Assembly (NCBI GenBank): GCA_964563755.1
Contig: CAZLYC010000006.1
Location: forward strand, 1-64,000
Length of the DNA: 64,000 bases
Origin: JABMQF01 sp964563755
GTDB taxonomy: Archaea > Nanobdellota > Nanobdellia > Woesearchaeales > UBA11576
Direction: 5' to 3'
Each line of letters opens with the position of its first letter. Position 1 is the first letter of the stretch. Shown here piece after piece: positions 8,176-16,713 of this stretch. The notes beneath the pieces are model-generated. The model did no database searches. It was given only the letters and a program-made list of their open reading frames with translations, and had not been told where the DNA came from. The position numbers and the translations under genes were made by a program.

Positions 8176-8514
8176 TTATTCTGCTGGGCAAGGCGAGAAT
8201 TCACAGTTAGGTCCTGTCCTTCCGACAGCGCTTCCGTCAGGGCAAAGCTTTGCCTCTTCTGTGCAGGCCTTCTGTTGTGCAGGGCATTCCCCTCTAAAAT
8301 AAGCCCATTCATCGCAGACTGTCCCGTCCTTCAACGTGCAGATTCCTCTCTGCCCGCCATCAGTGTCAGTCTCCATGGTCAGTGTTCCGCCGTCATCTAT
8401 GCACTTGACAGATGCGGGGTTTGCCATCTGCGGAGGGTCATTTGCGGTAGGTGTTTCGCTGCAACCCACAAGCAGGAGTGCTGCAATCAATGTTAATATT
8501 GTCATGATTTTCAT
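8176..8514 (-). CDS. DUF333-type lipoprotein
   Basis: 112-residue secreted lipoprotein. The signal peptide ends in the lipobox LLLVGC. The body has the DUF333 pattern (NPASVKCIDDGGTL ... GGQRGICTLKDGTVCDEWAY, then FRGECP) and a cysteine-rich tail with LCPDGSAVGRTGP. Six or more cysteines suggest disulphides outside the cell. I use ATG 8514; the frame extends 22 codons upstream but a TATA box (TTTATATATC, about 8545-8555) falls inside that extension, giving a leaderless transcript for this start. DUF333 proteins are known from bacterial and archaeal envelopes without a defined role. Confidence 0.85.
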   Translation of the reverse strand: MKIMTILTLIAALLLVGCSETPTANDPPQMANPASVKCIDDGGTLTMETDTDGGQRGICTLKDGTVCDEWAYFRGECPAQQKACTEEAKLCPDGSAVGRTGPNCEFSPCPAE

Positions 8515-8595
8515 TTGTATCACAGCTATTGCAAAGCATATCAGATATATAAATTTAGATATGGCTTCAAGGATGTTCAAAGCTATTTGTGTGAA

Positions 8596-8955
8596 TCAGT
8601 TCTGAGTATAATCGTGCCTGCACTGAGTGTATCTCTTAGAATTAGTATCTAGGTGCCCAGCATCCCTGCAGGAGTTCATGCAAAGCTGCCTTGTCTTGTT
8701 GTCTGTCTCGTTCTTTGCGCAGTCGTTTGTGCAAAAGAAAGTCAGGCATTCTATATCATACGACCTCATTATCATTGCGCGTGTGACAGCAGTTTCGCTT
8801 GCGAATCCTTCCTTGATATCATTCTTGTCTGCGAAAAGTTTCTCACAGGTAGGACAGCCTTTCACCATGAACCAATATATCAGCAACAATACTAAAATGA
8901 TGACTAGAGAGAATGATATCCAGAAAACTAAATCGCTCTTTTTTGGTCGTTTCAT
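8596..8955 (-). CDS. Single-pass membrane protein with cysteine-rich domain
   Basis: 119 residues. A basic N-terminus MKRPKKSD is followed by one membrane helix (FWISFSLVIILVLLLIYWF) and an external domain with CPTC, then C..FFC..DC, CMNSC and CRH. The seven to eight cysteines suggest a disulphide-stabilised or metal-binding fold. A TATA element CATTTAAATATC lies about 25-30 bases before the ATG, consistent with a leaderless mRNA. No family recognised. Neighbour to the DUF333 lipoprotein, so both may serve the envelope. Confidence 0.75.
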   Translation of the reverse strand: MKRPKKSDLVFWISFSLVIILVLLLIYWFMVKGCPTCEKLFADKNDIKEGFASETAVTRAMIMRSYDIECLTFFCTNDCAKNETDNKTRQLCMNSCRDAGHLDTNSKRYTQCRHDYTQN

Positions 8956-9030
8956 GAAAATATCCGCTTGGAATATGATATTTAAATGTTTTGTAGGCAG
9001 TGCTGACAGTCTCTATATATGGTATAGGTA

Positions 9031-9477
9031 TTATTTGCCGAATATCAGTCCATACAGCTTCTCTATCCGTTTTCTTGACAGCACATCTTTGTCTTTTTCG
9101 CTTCTTTCAAGTCGACGGTACTCTCTGTTTACCGCCCTTACACATTCATCTTTCTTTTCTTTATCTTGTACGCCGTGGCTCTCAAGCTGAGTGTACGCGA
9201 GGCAGAGAGTTATGAGTGTCTCTGCGTCTGGCCTTGTTGTCCTTGATGCGCGCTTTTGCGAACAGTCTCTTGCTAAACTATAGTACTCTACTGCTTTGTC
9301 TCTTTCTCCGAGATCTTCCAGTTGATACGCGACTCCAAGATAAAGATCAGACTTCCTGTTGGCACAGAGACGGTGCGCTATCTCTGGTTTACCGTTTCTG
9401 TTCATTAGGACAAACTGTTTTATGTCAAGCCCAAGCTTGAATGCGTCATCATGTTCAAGTATCTTCTCAACACCCAT
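9031..9477 (-). CDS. TPR-like helical protein
   Basis: 148 residues, soluble, rich in charged helices. The stretch SDLYLGVAYQLEDLGERDKA with VEYYSLARDCSQ resembles one tetratricopeptide unit, and ETLITLCLAYTQLES a second. GAGGGGG lies seven bases before the ATG. Likely a protein-interaction module; no partner is evident from the neighbours. Confidence 0.68.
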   Translation of the reverse strand: MGVEKILEHDDAFKLGLDIKQFVLMNRNGKPEIAHRLCANRKSDLYLGVAYQLEDLGERDKAVEYYSLARDCSQKRASRTTRPDAETLITLCLAYTQLESHGVQDKEKKDECVRAVNREYRRLERSEKDKDVLSRKRIEKLYGLIFGK

Positions 9478-9601
9478 CTATAAACCCCCTCACGTGTAAA
9501 ATTTAGTCGATTTTCAAGAGGTGCTTCTTAAATATTTCTTTTTCAAGAAGTAAAAAAGATTTTCATGCTGAATGATATGATAAGATAATAGAATAAAAAA
9601 A

Positions 9602-10015
9602 TTAGTCTGAGCCAAGCATCCTTAGTATCTTGTCCAGCTTTGCGTTTATCTGGTCGAGCCTGTCAGGTGATTTATCAGATCTTTCTCGCCTTTCTTCAGG
9701 TCGTCTCTCTTCTCTTGTATCAGTTCGTTCGTTTCTCCTGAAGCAGTCACTGCAGTAGACTGGCTTGTCTGTTGTAGGTTTGAATGGTACCTGGCATTCC
9801 TTGCCGCACTTGTCGCATGTTACGTCATGCATCCTAAGGTGTTCTCTTTTGAATCCGCCAGAACCTCTGTCACCGAATCTTTTGTTCCTGTCAAATCCCC
9901 TGGATCCTCCAGAGCCCCTGTCTCCAAATGTTCTTTTCCCGCGGCTCTCAAAGCTTGGAGAACCTCTGTCATCATCCCTTCTTCTGAAACTTGGTTTTCT
10001 CTTGAAATCTCTCAT
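9602..10015 (-). CDS. RG-rich zinc-ribbon protein (CxxC-x-CxxC type)
   Basis: 137 residues. The first half is Arg/Gly/Asp-rich (repeated GDRGSGG), typical of RNA-binding disordered regions. The second half holds the zinc ribbon CDKCGKECQVPFKPTTDKPV with a second pair YCSDCF, a small domain seen in bacterial and archaeal proteins of the CxxCxxC type. The C-terminus is a charged helix (LDQINAKLDKILRMLGSD). ATG 10015 has GAGGTC upstream and is preferred to the frame's earlier codons. It lies directly after the DEAD-box helicase, which also has an RG/RH tail, so both may act on RNA. A TATA element at about 10060 suggests its own promoter. Confidence 0.8.
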   Translation of the reverse strand: MRDFKRKPSFRRRDDDRGSPSFESRGKRTFGDRGSGGSRGFDRNKRFGDRGSGGFKREHLRMHDVTCDKCGKECQVPFKPTTDKPVYCSDCFRRNERTDTREERRPEERRERSDKSPDRLDQINAKLDKILRMLGSD

Positions 10016-10096
10016 TTTGACCTCGTAAAAACTTAATGATGACAAAAAAGAAACATATCCTATTTATAAACATATGTTTGATTGCAGAATAAGAGT

Positions 10097-11317
10097 TTAT
10101 CTTCTGCCGAACCTTCTTCCATGCCTGTGCTGTGGTCTGAATCCTCTATGTGTTTTGGGTGGTGGCTTGGCTGCGCTGCCTACTGCGGTCTTTGCGCGCT
10201 CTGAATGGTATACATGGTCCATTACTTCGATGTTCTGACGTATCAGCCTTTCAATGTCTCTAAGGAAATTACGTTCGTCTGCTGCACAGAATGAATATGC
10301 TGTGCCTTCTGCTCCTGCCCTTGCAGTGCGTCCTATCCTATGGACATAGTTTTCAGGATCATTTGGGAGTTCAAAATTTATGACGTGAGATATGTTTTCT
10401 ATGTCGATGCCGCGCGCAGCTATGTCTGTTGCGACAAGGACCTTGGTTCGTCCTGACTTGAAATCAGACAGTGCTTTTGTTCTGTTTGTCTGTGATTTGT
10501 TGCCGTGTATGGCGTCAGCACGGATATTGTTATGGTTAAGGAAAGCTGCAAGCTTGTTCGCACGGTGCTTTGTTCTTGTGAATATCAATACGCATGTCAG
10601 ATGCTTCTGCATGAGCAGGTTGAGCAACAGCTTGTCTTTGAAATTAGCGTCAACGAAGAATACACATTGTTTTACACGGTCTACTGTGGTTGCCTGCGGT
10701 GCGACAGCTACATGGACCGGATTCCTAAGAAGCTGCCTGGCAAGATGATCCACTTCAGGCGACATTGTCGCTGAAAAGAAAAGCGATTGGCGCTTCTGCG
10801 GCAATCTGGATATTATTTTTCTTATATCATGTATGAATCCCATGTCAAGCATCCTGTCTGCTTCATCCAGGACAAAGAATTCTATATTGTTCAGGTTTAT
10901 GAATCGTTGATTCATGAGGTCCAGCAGCCTGCCAGGTGTAGCGACGAGTATGTCGACTCCCTTTGATAGATTTTGGACCTGCAAGCCTTGTCCGACTCCC
11001 CCGAAAATGACAGTGTGCCTGAATTTTAGGAATGTGCCATATGCTGCAAAACTTTCTCCTATCTGTGCTGCAAGTTCTCTTGTTGGAGCGAGCACAAGCG
11101 CACGGATTGTCCTCGGATACTTTTCTTGCATTCTTTGGAGTATCGGCAGTACAAATGCTGCAGTCTTGCCTGTTCCTGTCTGCGCTATGCCTATCAGGTC
11201 TCTGCCTTGAAGAAGGTCAGGGATTGATTTTTTCTGGATAGGAGTAGGTTCAGTATACCCTTGTTTAGCCACTGCTCTTTGTAGCGGCTCAATCAGATTT
11301 AGTTCTTTGAATGACAT
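10097..11317 (-). CDS. DEAD-box RNA helicase, RhlE-like
   Basis: 406 residues with the full helicase set: Q motif (TEPTPIQKKSIPDLL), Walker A AQTGTGKT, PTRELAAQI, TPGRLLDL, DEAD in VLDEADRMLDMGF, SAT, then in the second RecA domain IFTRTKHRAN, VLVATDIAARGIDI and HRIGRTARAGAEG. The tail is basic and rich in Arg and His (FRPQHRHGRRFGRR). It unwinds RNA duplexes, probably in ribosome assembly or mRNA turnover. The overall pattern is closest to bacterial RhlE, suggesting acquisition from bacteria, but this is an inference from sequence style. Confidence 0.93.
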   Translation of the reverse strand: MSFKELNLIEPLQRAVAKQGYTEPTPIQKKSIPDLLQGRDLIGIAQTGTGKTAAFVLPILQRMQEKYPRTIRALVLAPTRELAAQIGESFAAYGTFLKFRHTVIFGGVGQGLQVQNLSKGVDILVATPGRLLDLMNQRFINLNNIEFFVLDEADRMLDMGFIHDIRKIISRLPQKRQSLFFSATMSPEVDHLARQLLRNPVHVAVAPQATTVDRVKQCVFFVDANFKDKLLLNLLMQKHLTCVLIFTRTKHRANKLAAFLNHNNIRADAIHGNKSQTNRTKALSDFKSGRTKVLVATDIAARGIDIENISHVINFELPNDPENYVHRIGRTARAGAEGTAYSFCAADERNFLRDIERLIRQNIEVMDHVYHSERAKTAVGSAAKPPPKTHRGFRPQHRHGRRFGRR

Positions 11318-11358
11318 CTCTTTGAAATAAACAAAGGCTCCTGTTTTTAAAGGTGCTG

Positions 11359-11748
11359 TTATTTCTCGTAAAATCCAAAGAAAGGCAGTCTTTTCTTCTT
11401 GAGATATGCCAGAAGTTCTTCTCTTGTGTGGAATTCATACTTTACATCCGTAGGAGTTTTATAGTTCTCACATTTTTCCTGCTCATACTCCCTGCAGAGC
11501 ATGGGCCTTGTGCTGTACTCTTTGCATCTTCCTTTTTTTAGTGGCTTGCATGGCGTGTTGAATCGCACATACCACTTGTGTTGTTTTCCAATCCACACAT
11601 AGACATTCTTGTGTAGAAGGTACCATAAGATGTTATCGAACTCTTCTTCTGTTGTTGGCATGTCTAGTCGCACATTGATGTATTCGCAGCATTTTGTGCA
11701 CTTTCCGCACAGTTTCTTGTTTTGTTGGTCTTCGTCAAGCTTTTTCAT
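11359..11748 (-). CDS. YkgJ-type cysteine-cluster protein
   Basis: 129 residues. The cluster CGKCTKCCEY near the N-terminus, then PCKPLKKGRCKEYSTRPMLC and EYEQEKCENY, is the pattern of the YkgJ/UPF0153 putative zinc- or iron-chelating family. The reaction is unknown. Three bases separate it from the lipoprotein gene upstream, so they are an operon. Downstream lies the helicase gene with a short gap. Confidence 0.86.
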   Translation of the reverse strand: MKKLDEDQQNKKLCGKCTKCCEYINVRLDMPTTEEEFDNILWYLLHKNVYVWIGKQHKWYVRFNTPCKPLKKGRCKEYSTRPMLCREYEQEKCENYKTPTDVKYEFHTREELLAYLKKKRLPFFGFYEK

Positions 11749-11751
11749 GGT

Positions 11752-12291
11752 TTATTGCTTGGTCAATGTCGCAGAACTTGCAGCTATTCCATTGCCGGTT
11801 ATCATGCCTGAAAGCTCTTTGTCATCTAGTATGCCGATAAATTGCAATTTTGGGAAATAGAGGTCAGGGTCTCCGAAGTCCATGTTGATTATTACAGAGC
11901 CGTCATTTCTTGTGTTGCCTGTGATTTTCATCTCAAAATAACCTCCTGTCTGAGGTGTGCACTCCCCAGTGCCTGTCAGGAATATATTATTTACTCCAGA
12001 TATTGTTCCTGTGCCGGTTATTTTATCTCTGGATTGTAGAAGTTCCATGCTTATAGGTCCTTGGTATCTCATGACTTTCATATTTGTGCATACCGCACCT
12101 ACATCTACACCGATATCATAGGTGCCTTCCCAATTGCCCATCACCGATATGTTTTTTTGTATTGCTGGCACATCAGATGTTGTATCTGCTGCAGGCATAA
12201 CTGAGACAGGAATTTTTCGCTCCTTTTCAGCACAACCAATAATGAAGATAGCAACTAGAATCACTAAAATGAGTGCGCTCTTTTTCATCAT
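11752..12291 (-). CDS. Lipoprotein of unknown function
   Basis: 179 residues. N-terminal MMKKSALILVILVAIFIIGC is a lipoprotein signal with the lipobox IIGC; the next ATG is one codon in. The mature part appears beta-rich and glycine-rich (ITGTGTISGVNNIFLTGTGE), reminiscent of small beta-barrel domains that contain periodic turns, but no family is recognised. Operon with the YkgJ-type gene. Confidence 0.78.
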   Translation of the reverse strand: MMKKSALILVILVAIFIIGCAEKERKIPVSVMPAADTTSDVPAIQKNISVMGNWEGTYDIGVDVGAVCTNMKVMRYQGPISMELLQSRDKITGTGTISGVNNIFLTGTGECTPQTGGYFEMKITGNTRNDGSVIINMDFGDPDLYFPKLQFIGILDDKELSGMITGNGIAASSATLTKQ

Positions 12292-12422
12292 TCACAAAAA
12301 CGCATTAGAAGTATAAAAGAGTATCTCCATTTTGTAACTATTTCGTAAGTCGACAGGATACTTTCGGAAGTTCTTTATTTTTCGAAGCGAGATTTAAATA
12401 AATTATTTCCAAGCAGTTTTGG

Positions 12423-13250
12423 ATGCTCGCTAAAGGTTTTCGTCGTGCCTATAGGGCACTCTCGCTCTTTGTACTCGGTTCTCTTGCGTGTCATAACTAT
12501 CTTGCTTACAGGACGCTGTGGAGGGATTACCGGACAGAGCAGGTTAGCATAACATCAGAGTCGAATCTATCGGATGTTGTCAGGACTGCGGAAGGTGATA
12601 ACATCAAGGAAAGAATAACTGAAGTCATAAATGAAAAGATTCTGTTTCATTATTCTGCTCAGAACGACACTCTGAGGATGCAGCTTCTTGATTTTCTCAG
12701 CAATGATAACGAACAGGTATATGGTGAAAAGCTATCTCTTGAAGAGAAAGTCAGACTTGCTTTGAAGTTTAGCACATCGCTACAGTACAACTACAAGGCG
12801 AATTTCCTCTATTACGCGGCCCAGAGCAAGAACCCTCTTGAGTTCCCTAAGAAAAGCATAGAAAGCATAGTCGAATTTACAAGACTTGGACTGATGACAC
12901 CTGAAGATCTGGTCGATTATAAGCAAGTGGTGTGCCTGCAGTATGCAGAAGTCTTCGCTCATGCATTGCATGAAATAAACGCAGTCTCAAAGAATCCTGA
13001 AGAGCTGACCGTCGGCACTATTGTTTTTGTTCCAAATGTCAAATCTGATTATGGCGCATTCTATAACATAGCATTATCATTCGTGAACCATACATTGTTT
13101 TCCGAATGGAGGGCGAGCGAGCCTCATGCGATAAATATTGTTGCAGCGAAAGATAAGATATACATAGTTGATCCGCAGCTGAAATCTGTCGAGCAAAAAG
13201 AGACGCTGGAGATAAACAGGGAATACGCTTCAGAGCTCAACAGGAAATAA
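12423..13250 (+). CDS. Putative transglutaminase-like cysteine protein, membrane-anchored
   Basis: 275 residues. A hydrophobic segment near residues 12-28 may be a signal anchor. In order, Cys171 (VVCLQYAEVFAHAL), His235 (EPHAINIV) and Asp250 (IYIVDPQ) have the spacing and context of the Cys-His-Asp triad of transglutaminase-fold enzymes, which act as peptidases or crosslinking enzymes. This is my inference from the motif only; overall similarity to a known family is weak. A TATA element TTTAAATAA lies about 25-30 bases before the ATG, so the mRNA is probably leaderless. Confidence 0.7.
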   Translation: MLAKGFRRAYRALSLFVLGSLACHNYLAYRTLWRDYRTEQVSITSESNLSDVVRTAEGDNIKERITEVINEKILFHYSAQNDTLRMQLLDFLSNDNEQVYGEKLSLEEKVRLALKFSTSLQYNYKANFLYYAAQSKNPLEFPKKSIESIVEFTRLGLMTPEDLVDYKQVVCLQYAEVFAHALHEINAVSKNPEELTVGTIVFVPNVKSDYGAFYNIALSFVNHTLFSEWRASEPHAINIVAAKDKIYIVDPQLKSVEQKETLEINREYASELNRK

Positions 13251-13304
13251 CCTCAAAGAGATTTTGTTAGTATTTTATATATACCCTGAATTTTCCTAAA
13301 TAAA

Positions 13305-13580
13305 ATGGTTAAAACAGACAAGCTCTATATGCTTCTTGAAGAGATGTTGGATTGCGCCCTGGAATGCAATGAAAGAAAACTCAAGAAGCTTAACAGGTCT
13401 TACGAGTCTTTGATGCAGGGAGAATACTTTGATACACCTACTTCGTTAAATCCTGATTATGACAATTTCAGACAATCGTGTCTTCTTTCCTGCACCATGT
13501 TGCATGCGTGTGCAGAGTTTATCTATGACGCGAAGGAGAGGCTCGATAGGATTTCTAGGAATATAAAAAAGAGATATTAG
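13305..13580 (+). CDS. Small helical protein of unknown function
   Basis: 91 residues, mostly alpha-helical and charged, with four cysteines in two pairs (CALEC, then CLLSC followed by HACAEF) that could bind a metal. No family recognised. A TATA element (TTTATATATA) precedes the ATG at about the leaderless distance. It stands between the transglutaminase-like gene and tRNA-Tyr. Confidence 0.62.
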   Translation: MVKTDKLYMLLEEMLDCALECNERKLKKLNRSYESLMQGEYFDTPTSLNPDYDNFRQSCLLSCTMLHACAEFIYDAKERLDRISRNIKKRY

Positions 13581-13593
13581 AAAGAAAGTTTAA

Positions 13594-13722
13594 TCCCCGC
13601 GGCCGGATTTGAACCAGCAACCTTCCGGTATCCGCTGTCCCGCTGTCCTTCAGTGGCCTTGCCATTGTCTGCGGGGGCTGTAGTAGCTACAGCCGGACGC
13701 TCAACCATTAAGCTACGCGGGG
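13594..13722 (-). tRNA. tRNA-Tyr(GUA) with a 57-base intron
   Basis: Acceptor CCCCGCG/CGCGGGG with the archaeal C1-G72 pair for tyrosine, anticodon stem TCCGG/CCGGA, loop CTGTAGA after splicing (anticodon GTA), T-stem GCTGG/CCGGC with TTCAAAT, discriminator A; mature length 72. The 57-base intron sits at about 13630-13686, just 3' of position 37, the canonical archaeal site. The anticodon arm GGCTGTAG can pair with CTACAGCC at the intron's start, part of the expected splicing fold. CCA is not encoded. Confidence 0.93.
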
Positions 13723-13796
13723 ATTGTGAAAAGATTTGATGATGAAAATGTGGATTTTCAGTCTGTTTTTAAAGGTTTCTGTAGTTATAGTATAAC

Positions 13797-13823
13797 GTCC
13801 CGCTGAGCGAAGCAAAGCGGGAC
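13797..13823. repeat. Hairpin GTCCCGCT/AGCGGGAC between tRNA-Tyr and next gene
   Basis: Perfect 8-bp inverted repeat around an 11-base loop. Near-repeats of AGGTTTCTGT occur on both sides, at about 13773 and 13863, so the hairpin segment is flanked by imperfect direct repeats. It may be a small insertion or a remnant; it lacks the conserved cores of the 91-109 bp elements found elsewhere in this window. Confidence 0.5.
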
Positions 13824-13916
13824 TGGATTGCGCGTGCCAGCTGAGCAAGAACAGCTGTTTTACAGGTTTCTGTTATTATTCGAAATATTATTAAATCAGG
13901 CAATCACTTTTTTTGC

Positions 13917-14558
13917 ATGGTTTCCAGAAAAGACAAACAAAGGATGAGCAGTTTCATTACAGGACTCATTGAAGATGCAGGCAGTTTTGATGTGCTATCT
14001 GCTAATGTAAGTGATATTCTTTTAAGGCAGAAGGAAGTTGAGGACCCTGCGGATGTCCATATTCTACTGCATAATGCCAAGATGAGCATAGATGACTGCA
14101 AGAAGCAGATATATCATAATCAAGGCCAGGGCATCTACACTGCAAATATATTCTATAAAGATGGGGACTCTTTCTTTGTCAGGCTTGCCGGCAAAGGTCA
14201 TTTCAAGGGTGATGACAGGAGCCTGAAGAATTATGGTCCTGAAGATCTTAACAGGATGGTGCATCTTAGGGGTCTTGAGAAGTTGGTGCTTGATATGCAG
14301 GATCCGTGCAACTCTTTAGTATATTACCAGCCTAAGACAGAGAGATTACAGGAATCTCTGAGGGAATTTGATATGGTCGAAGTGATACTTGATTATAGCC
14401 ATGTAGGTCGTTTCGACCCAGGTTATGGTTTTGCGCATAATGGCCCTTCAAAAGATTACAGGATAGCTAAAGAAGAAAGTTTGATGCAGGATGGAAACTT
14501 GGATTTCATGGACTGCAGGAAAAACGGCAGGCTTCTGTATCTTTCAAAGAAAGAGTGA
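13917..14558 (+). CDS. Hypothetical protein, 213 residues
   Basis: Soluble, mixed alpha/beta composition, no signal peptide and no motif I recognise. The central part (IYTANIFYKDGDSFFVRLAG) looks like a beta-hairpin, and the end contains GRFDPGYGFAHNGP. The ATG lies about 25-30 bases after an AT-rich TATA-like stretch (ATTATTAAAT), so it may be leaderless. The next gene, DoxX, is on the same strand with its own TATA box. Confidence 0.68.
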   Translation: MVSRKDKQRMSSFITGLIEDAGSFDVLSANVSDILLRQKEVEDPADVHILLHNAKMSIDDCKKQIYHNQGQGIYTANIFYKDGDSFFVRLAGKGHFKGDDRSLKNYGPEDLNRMVHLRGLEKLVLDMQDPCNSLVYYQPKTERLQESLREFDMVEVILDYSHVGRFDPGYGFAHNGPSKDYRIAKEESLMQDGNLDFMDCRKNGRLLYLSKKE

Positions 14559-14590
14559 TTTTCTTTATTTAACCCGCAGACACAAGAAAA

Positions 14591-14600
14591 GTTTATATAC
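14591..14600 (+). promoter_or_regulatory. TATA box of the DoxX gene
   Basis: GTTTATATAC, 40 bases before the ATG at 14640. Transcription would begin near 14622, leaving room for the GGAGGTG ribosome site at 14627-14633. Confidence 0.65.
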
Positions 14601-14639
14601 AACAATAACTTAACGATTGTTAATTTGGAGGTGTTTTGC

Positions 14640-15041
14640 ATGTTTGAAAGACAGAAAGAGAAGGTAGGACCTTACCTTTACTTTTGGTTCAGGGTGCTTG
14701 TAGGATTGCTGTTCATGCAGCATGGAGCGCAGAAACTCTTTGGAGTGTTAGGTGCTCAACAGTCTGTGGAACTTATGAGTCTTATGGGACTTGCAGGGAT
14801 TGTTGAATTTGTTGGAGGATTAGCTATAGCAGTCGGTTTCTTCACAAGGCCTGCAGCGGCATTGTCTGGAATCCAGATGCTTACGGCGTATTTCATGGCA
14901 CACGCGAGTAAGGCCTGGGCACCCATAGTTAACAATGGTGAGCTGGCATTGCTTTTCTTCGCAACATTCCTTGTATTGTATTGGCACGGAGCTGGAAAGT
15001 GGGGCCTTGAGAAAGCTATTCTTGGCAAAGAGCTATGCTGA
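14640..15041 (+). CDS. DoxX-family membrane protein
   Basis: 133 residues with four predicted membrane helices. Typical DoxX pattern: YFWFRVLVGLLFMQHGAQKL, then GIVEFVGGLAIAVGFFTRPA and a C-terminal helix ending near LVLYWHGAGKWGLE. DoxX proteins are small quinone- or thiol-related membrane proteins whose exact role varies. The start is ATG 14640 with GGAGGTG seven bases upstream; an in-frame TTG at 14625 is less likely. The stop is 13 bases from the convergent flavodoxin-fold gene. Confidence 0.9.
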   Translation: MFERQKEKVGPYLYFWFRVLVGLLFMQHGAQKLFGVLGAQQSVELMSLMGLAGIVEFVGGLAIAVGFFTRPAAALSGIQMLTAYFMAHASKAWAPIVNNGELALLFFATFLVLYWHGAGKWGLEKAILGKELC

Positions 15042-15053
15042 AAAAATATTTTT

Positions 15054-15626
15054 TTATTTTATTTTTTCAATCACCTTATTGATCAGATTCACAATCTCTT
15101 TTTTCTTCTCGTCGTTGAATGAAAGGCATCTGTCGATATGCCAGACTTTTGTCTTTATCCCGCAGAATTCAAGTGCGAATGATTTTATCATACGTGCAGG
15201 AACATTGCCAGTCAACTTGTAATACCATGCCGGACCGCCGCTTGTCATGAATACAAATGCAGTTTTGCCTTTGAGCAGCCCTACCGGTCTGCCGTTGATG
15301 TACTCGAACGCGTAGCCTGAGACGAAAACCTTGTCGATGAATCCCTTGAGTATCGCAGGCATCGAGCCCCACCACAAAGGATATATGAATATCAGGAGGT
15401 CAGCATTCTTTATCTGCATCTGAATTGTCCTGTTCTGCTTGCTGACACTTCTCTTGCCTGCAGTGTAATGCTCATCTTCATGCAGCACAGGGTCGTATTT
15501 CATCTTGTACAGGTCAAGCAACTCGTAATCAATGCCTTGTATCTCAAAGTCAGAAGTAAGCTCTTCAAGTATGAATTTGCAGTGCCCGCCAGTGTTCGGA
15601 TGGGCGTATATGATTAAAGATTTCAT
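15054..15626 (-). CDS. NAD(P)H dehydrogenase (quinone)-like flavoprotein
   Basis: 190 residues of the flavodoxin-like fold family (Flavodoxin_2; NQO1, MdaB, KefF relatives). The phosphate-binding loop is LIIYAHPNTGGHCKFI, followed by FIYPLWWGSMPAILKGFIDK and the flavin-contacting FMTSGGPAWYY. It should bind FMN or FAD and reduce quinones or similar acceptors with NAD(P)H. ATG 15626 has GAGGTG five bases upstream; the earlier GTG overlaps that site. Convergent with the DoxX gene. Confidence 0.92.
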   Translation of the reverse strand: MKSLIIYAHPNTGGHCKFILEELTSDFEIQGIDYELLDLYKMKYDPVLHEDEHYTAGKRSVSKQNRTIQMQIKNADLLIFIYPLWWGSMPAILKGFIDKVFVSGYAFEYINGRPVGLLKGKTAFVFMTSGGPAWYYKLTGNVPARMIKSFALEFCGIKTKVWHIDRCLSFNDEKKKEIVNLINKVIEKIK

Positions 15627-15650
15627 TTTCACACCTCTTTTTATGAAATA

Positions 15651-16190
15651 TTATTTCGTCAGCTCTTTCCAGTTCGCTACATAGTGAGCGTATCGCTTGT
15701 CGAATACTTCTTTTGGTGTTATCGCGATACCGAGCGAGTCAAAAGCAGTTTTTATCTCTGATAGCGCTTTATCCTTTTCTTGTTTATCTGTCTTTCGCTC
15801 TATTTCCAGTATGTTTCCGTACCCTTTGTTTGAGTCAACGCAGACAGAAAGACCTTTCCAGTCGAATGAGTATCTTTTTCTGAACCATTTTACCTTGACA
15901 GGATAACCCAGCATAAGAAACATAGTCTCCAGCTTCTCAAAATCTTGCTTTGGGAAAATAATCTCTATCTCTTCCCTCTGTTCAGCATGCATCTTGCCTT
16001 TCTTGAGCCAGATTTTCGAGTATTCGCTGTTCTTCTGTATCCTGACATCTACTGGCGCGTCAAAGTAATACGTGACCTGTTCGTCAGGATTTGATCGGCC
16101 GCACTGTTTTGAGAAGAAGTCAATCAATCTAAAATATTCATCATCTGTCAGAAAGCTTCGGACTTCAACCTCTATTTTTTCATTTGCCAT
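15651..16190 (-). CDS. CYTH-domain protein (class IV adenylate cyclase-like)
   Basis: 179 residues. The N-terminal EKIEVEVRSFL is the ExExK-type CYTH signature, and acidic and basic strands such as YSKIWLKKGKMHAEQREEIE and ILEIERKT line the tunnel. CYTH enzymes bind metal and triphosphate substrates (adenylate cyclase, thiamine triphosphatase, tripolyphosphatase); which of these applies here cannot be told. It overlaps the upstream gene's end by 11 bases, indicating co-translation. Confidence 0.88.
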   Translation of the reverse strand: MANEKIEVEVRSFLTDDEYFRLIDFFSKQCGRSNPDEQVTYYFDAPVDVRIQKNSEYSKIWLKKGKMHAEQREEIEIIFPKQDFEKLETMFLMLGYPVKVKWFRKRYSFDWKGLSVCVDSNKGYGNILEIERKTDKQEKDKALSEIKTAFDSLGIAITPKEVFDKRYAHYVANWKELTK

Positions 16191-16494
16191 TCTTTTTGAG
16201 TATCCTCATCCCTTCTTTCTTAAGCCAGTCATGGAATTCGTAAGCGGTCTTTGCGCTGCAGAATACCTGAGATGACTTGTCGAGTCCTTGTATCTTGTAG
16301 TCATGTCCTACCAGCCATTGCATGAAATCAAGCCTTGTGTGCGCGCATTCTTCCTGGCATTGGATCTTGAATTCATCATATTCTGGAGTGTCTTTCTGCA
16401 TCCTGTTGAGTTCAAGCTGGTATGGACATTTTACGTCTTTGCAGTATTCCCGTGATTGATACTCTACAATCCCATCTATGCTCTTACCTGCCAT
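16180..16494 (-). CDS. Hypothetical cysteine-containing protein
   Basis: 104 residues, soluble, with five cysteines (CKDVKCPY, then CQEECAHTRL and FCSAKTAY) that could form a zinc or iron-sulphur site. No family recognised. Operon with the CYTH gene through an 11-base overlap. Confidence 0.68.
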   Translation of the reverse strand: MAGKSIDGIVEYQSREYCKDVKCPYQLELNRMQKDTPEYDEFKIQCQEECAHTRLDFMQWLVGHDYKIQGLDKSSQVFCSAKTAYEFHDWLKKEGMRILKKNGK

Positions 16495-16713
16495 GTCTTA
16501 CCCCGATTTTATTTTGCCTGCCAGGTTTAAATAACTTACTTGATTGTTTTAAAAGACAAAAAAGAGTTAAAATGCTATTTTTCACCATAAAAGCAGTTTA
16601 AAACGAATTCTAGAGCTTTTATTTGGTCACTCACAAGTAACAATAACACAGATAAGCTTATAAATCATGAATGCCTACTTTTTGTTAGGGGGATTGAAAT
16701 TAAGGCAGAGGAA

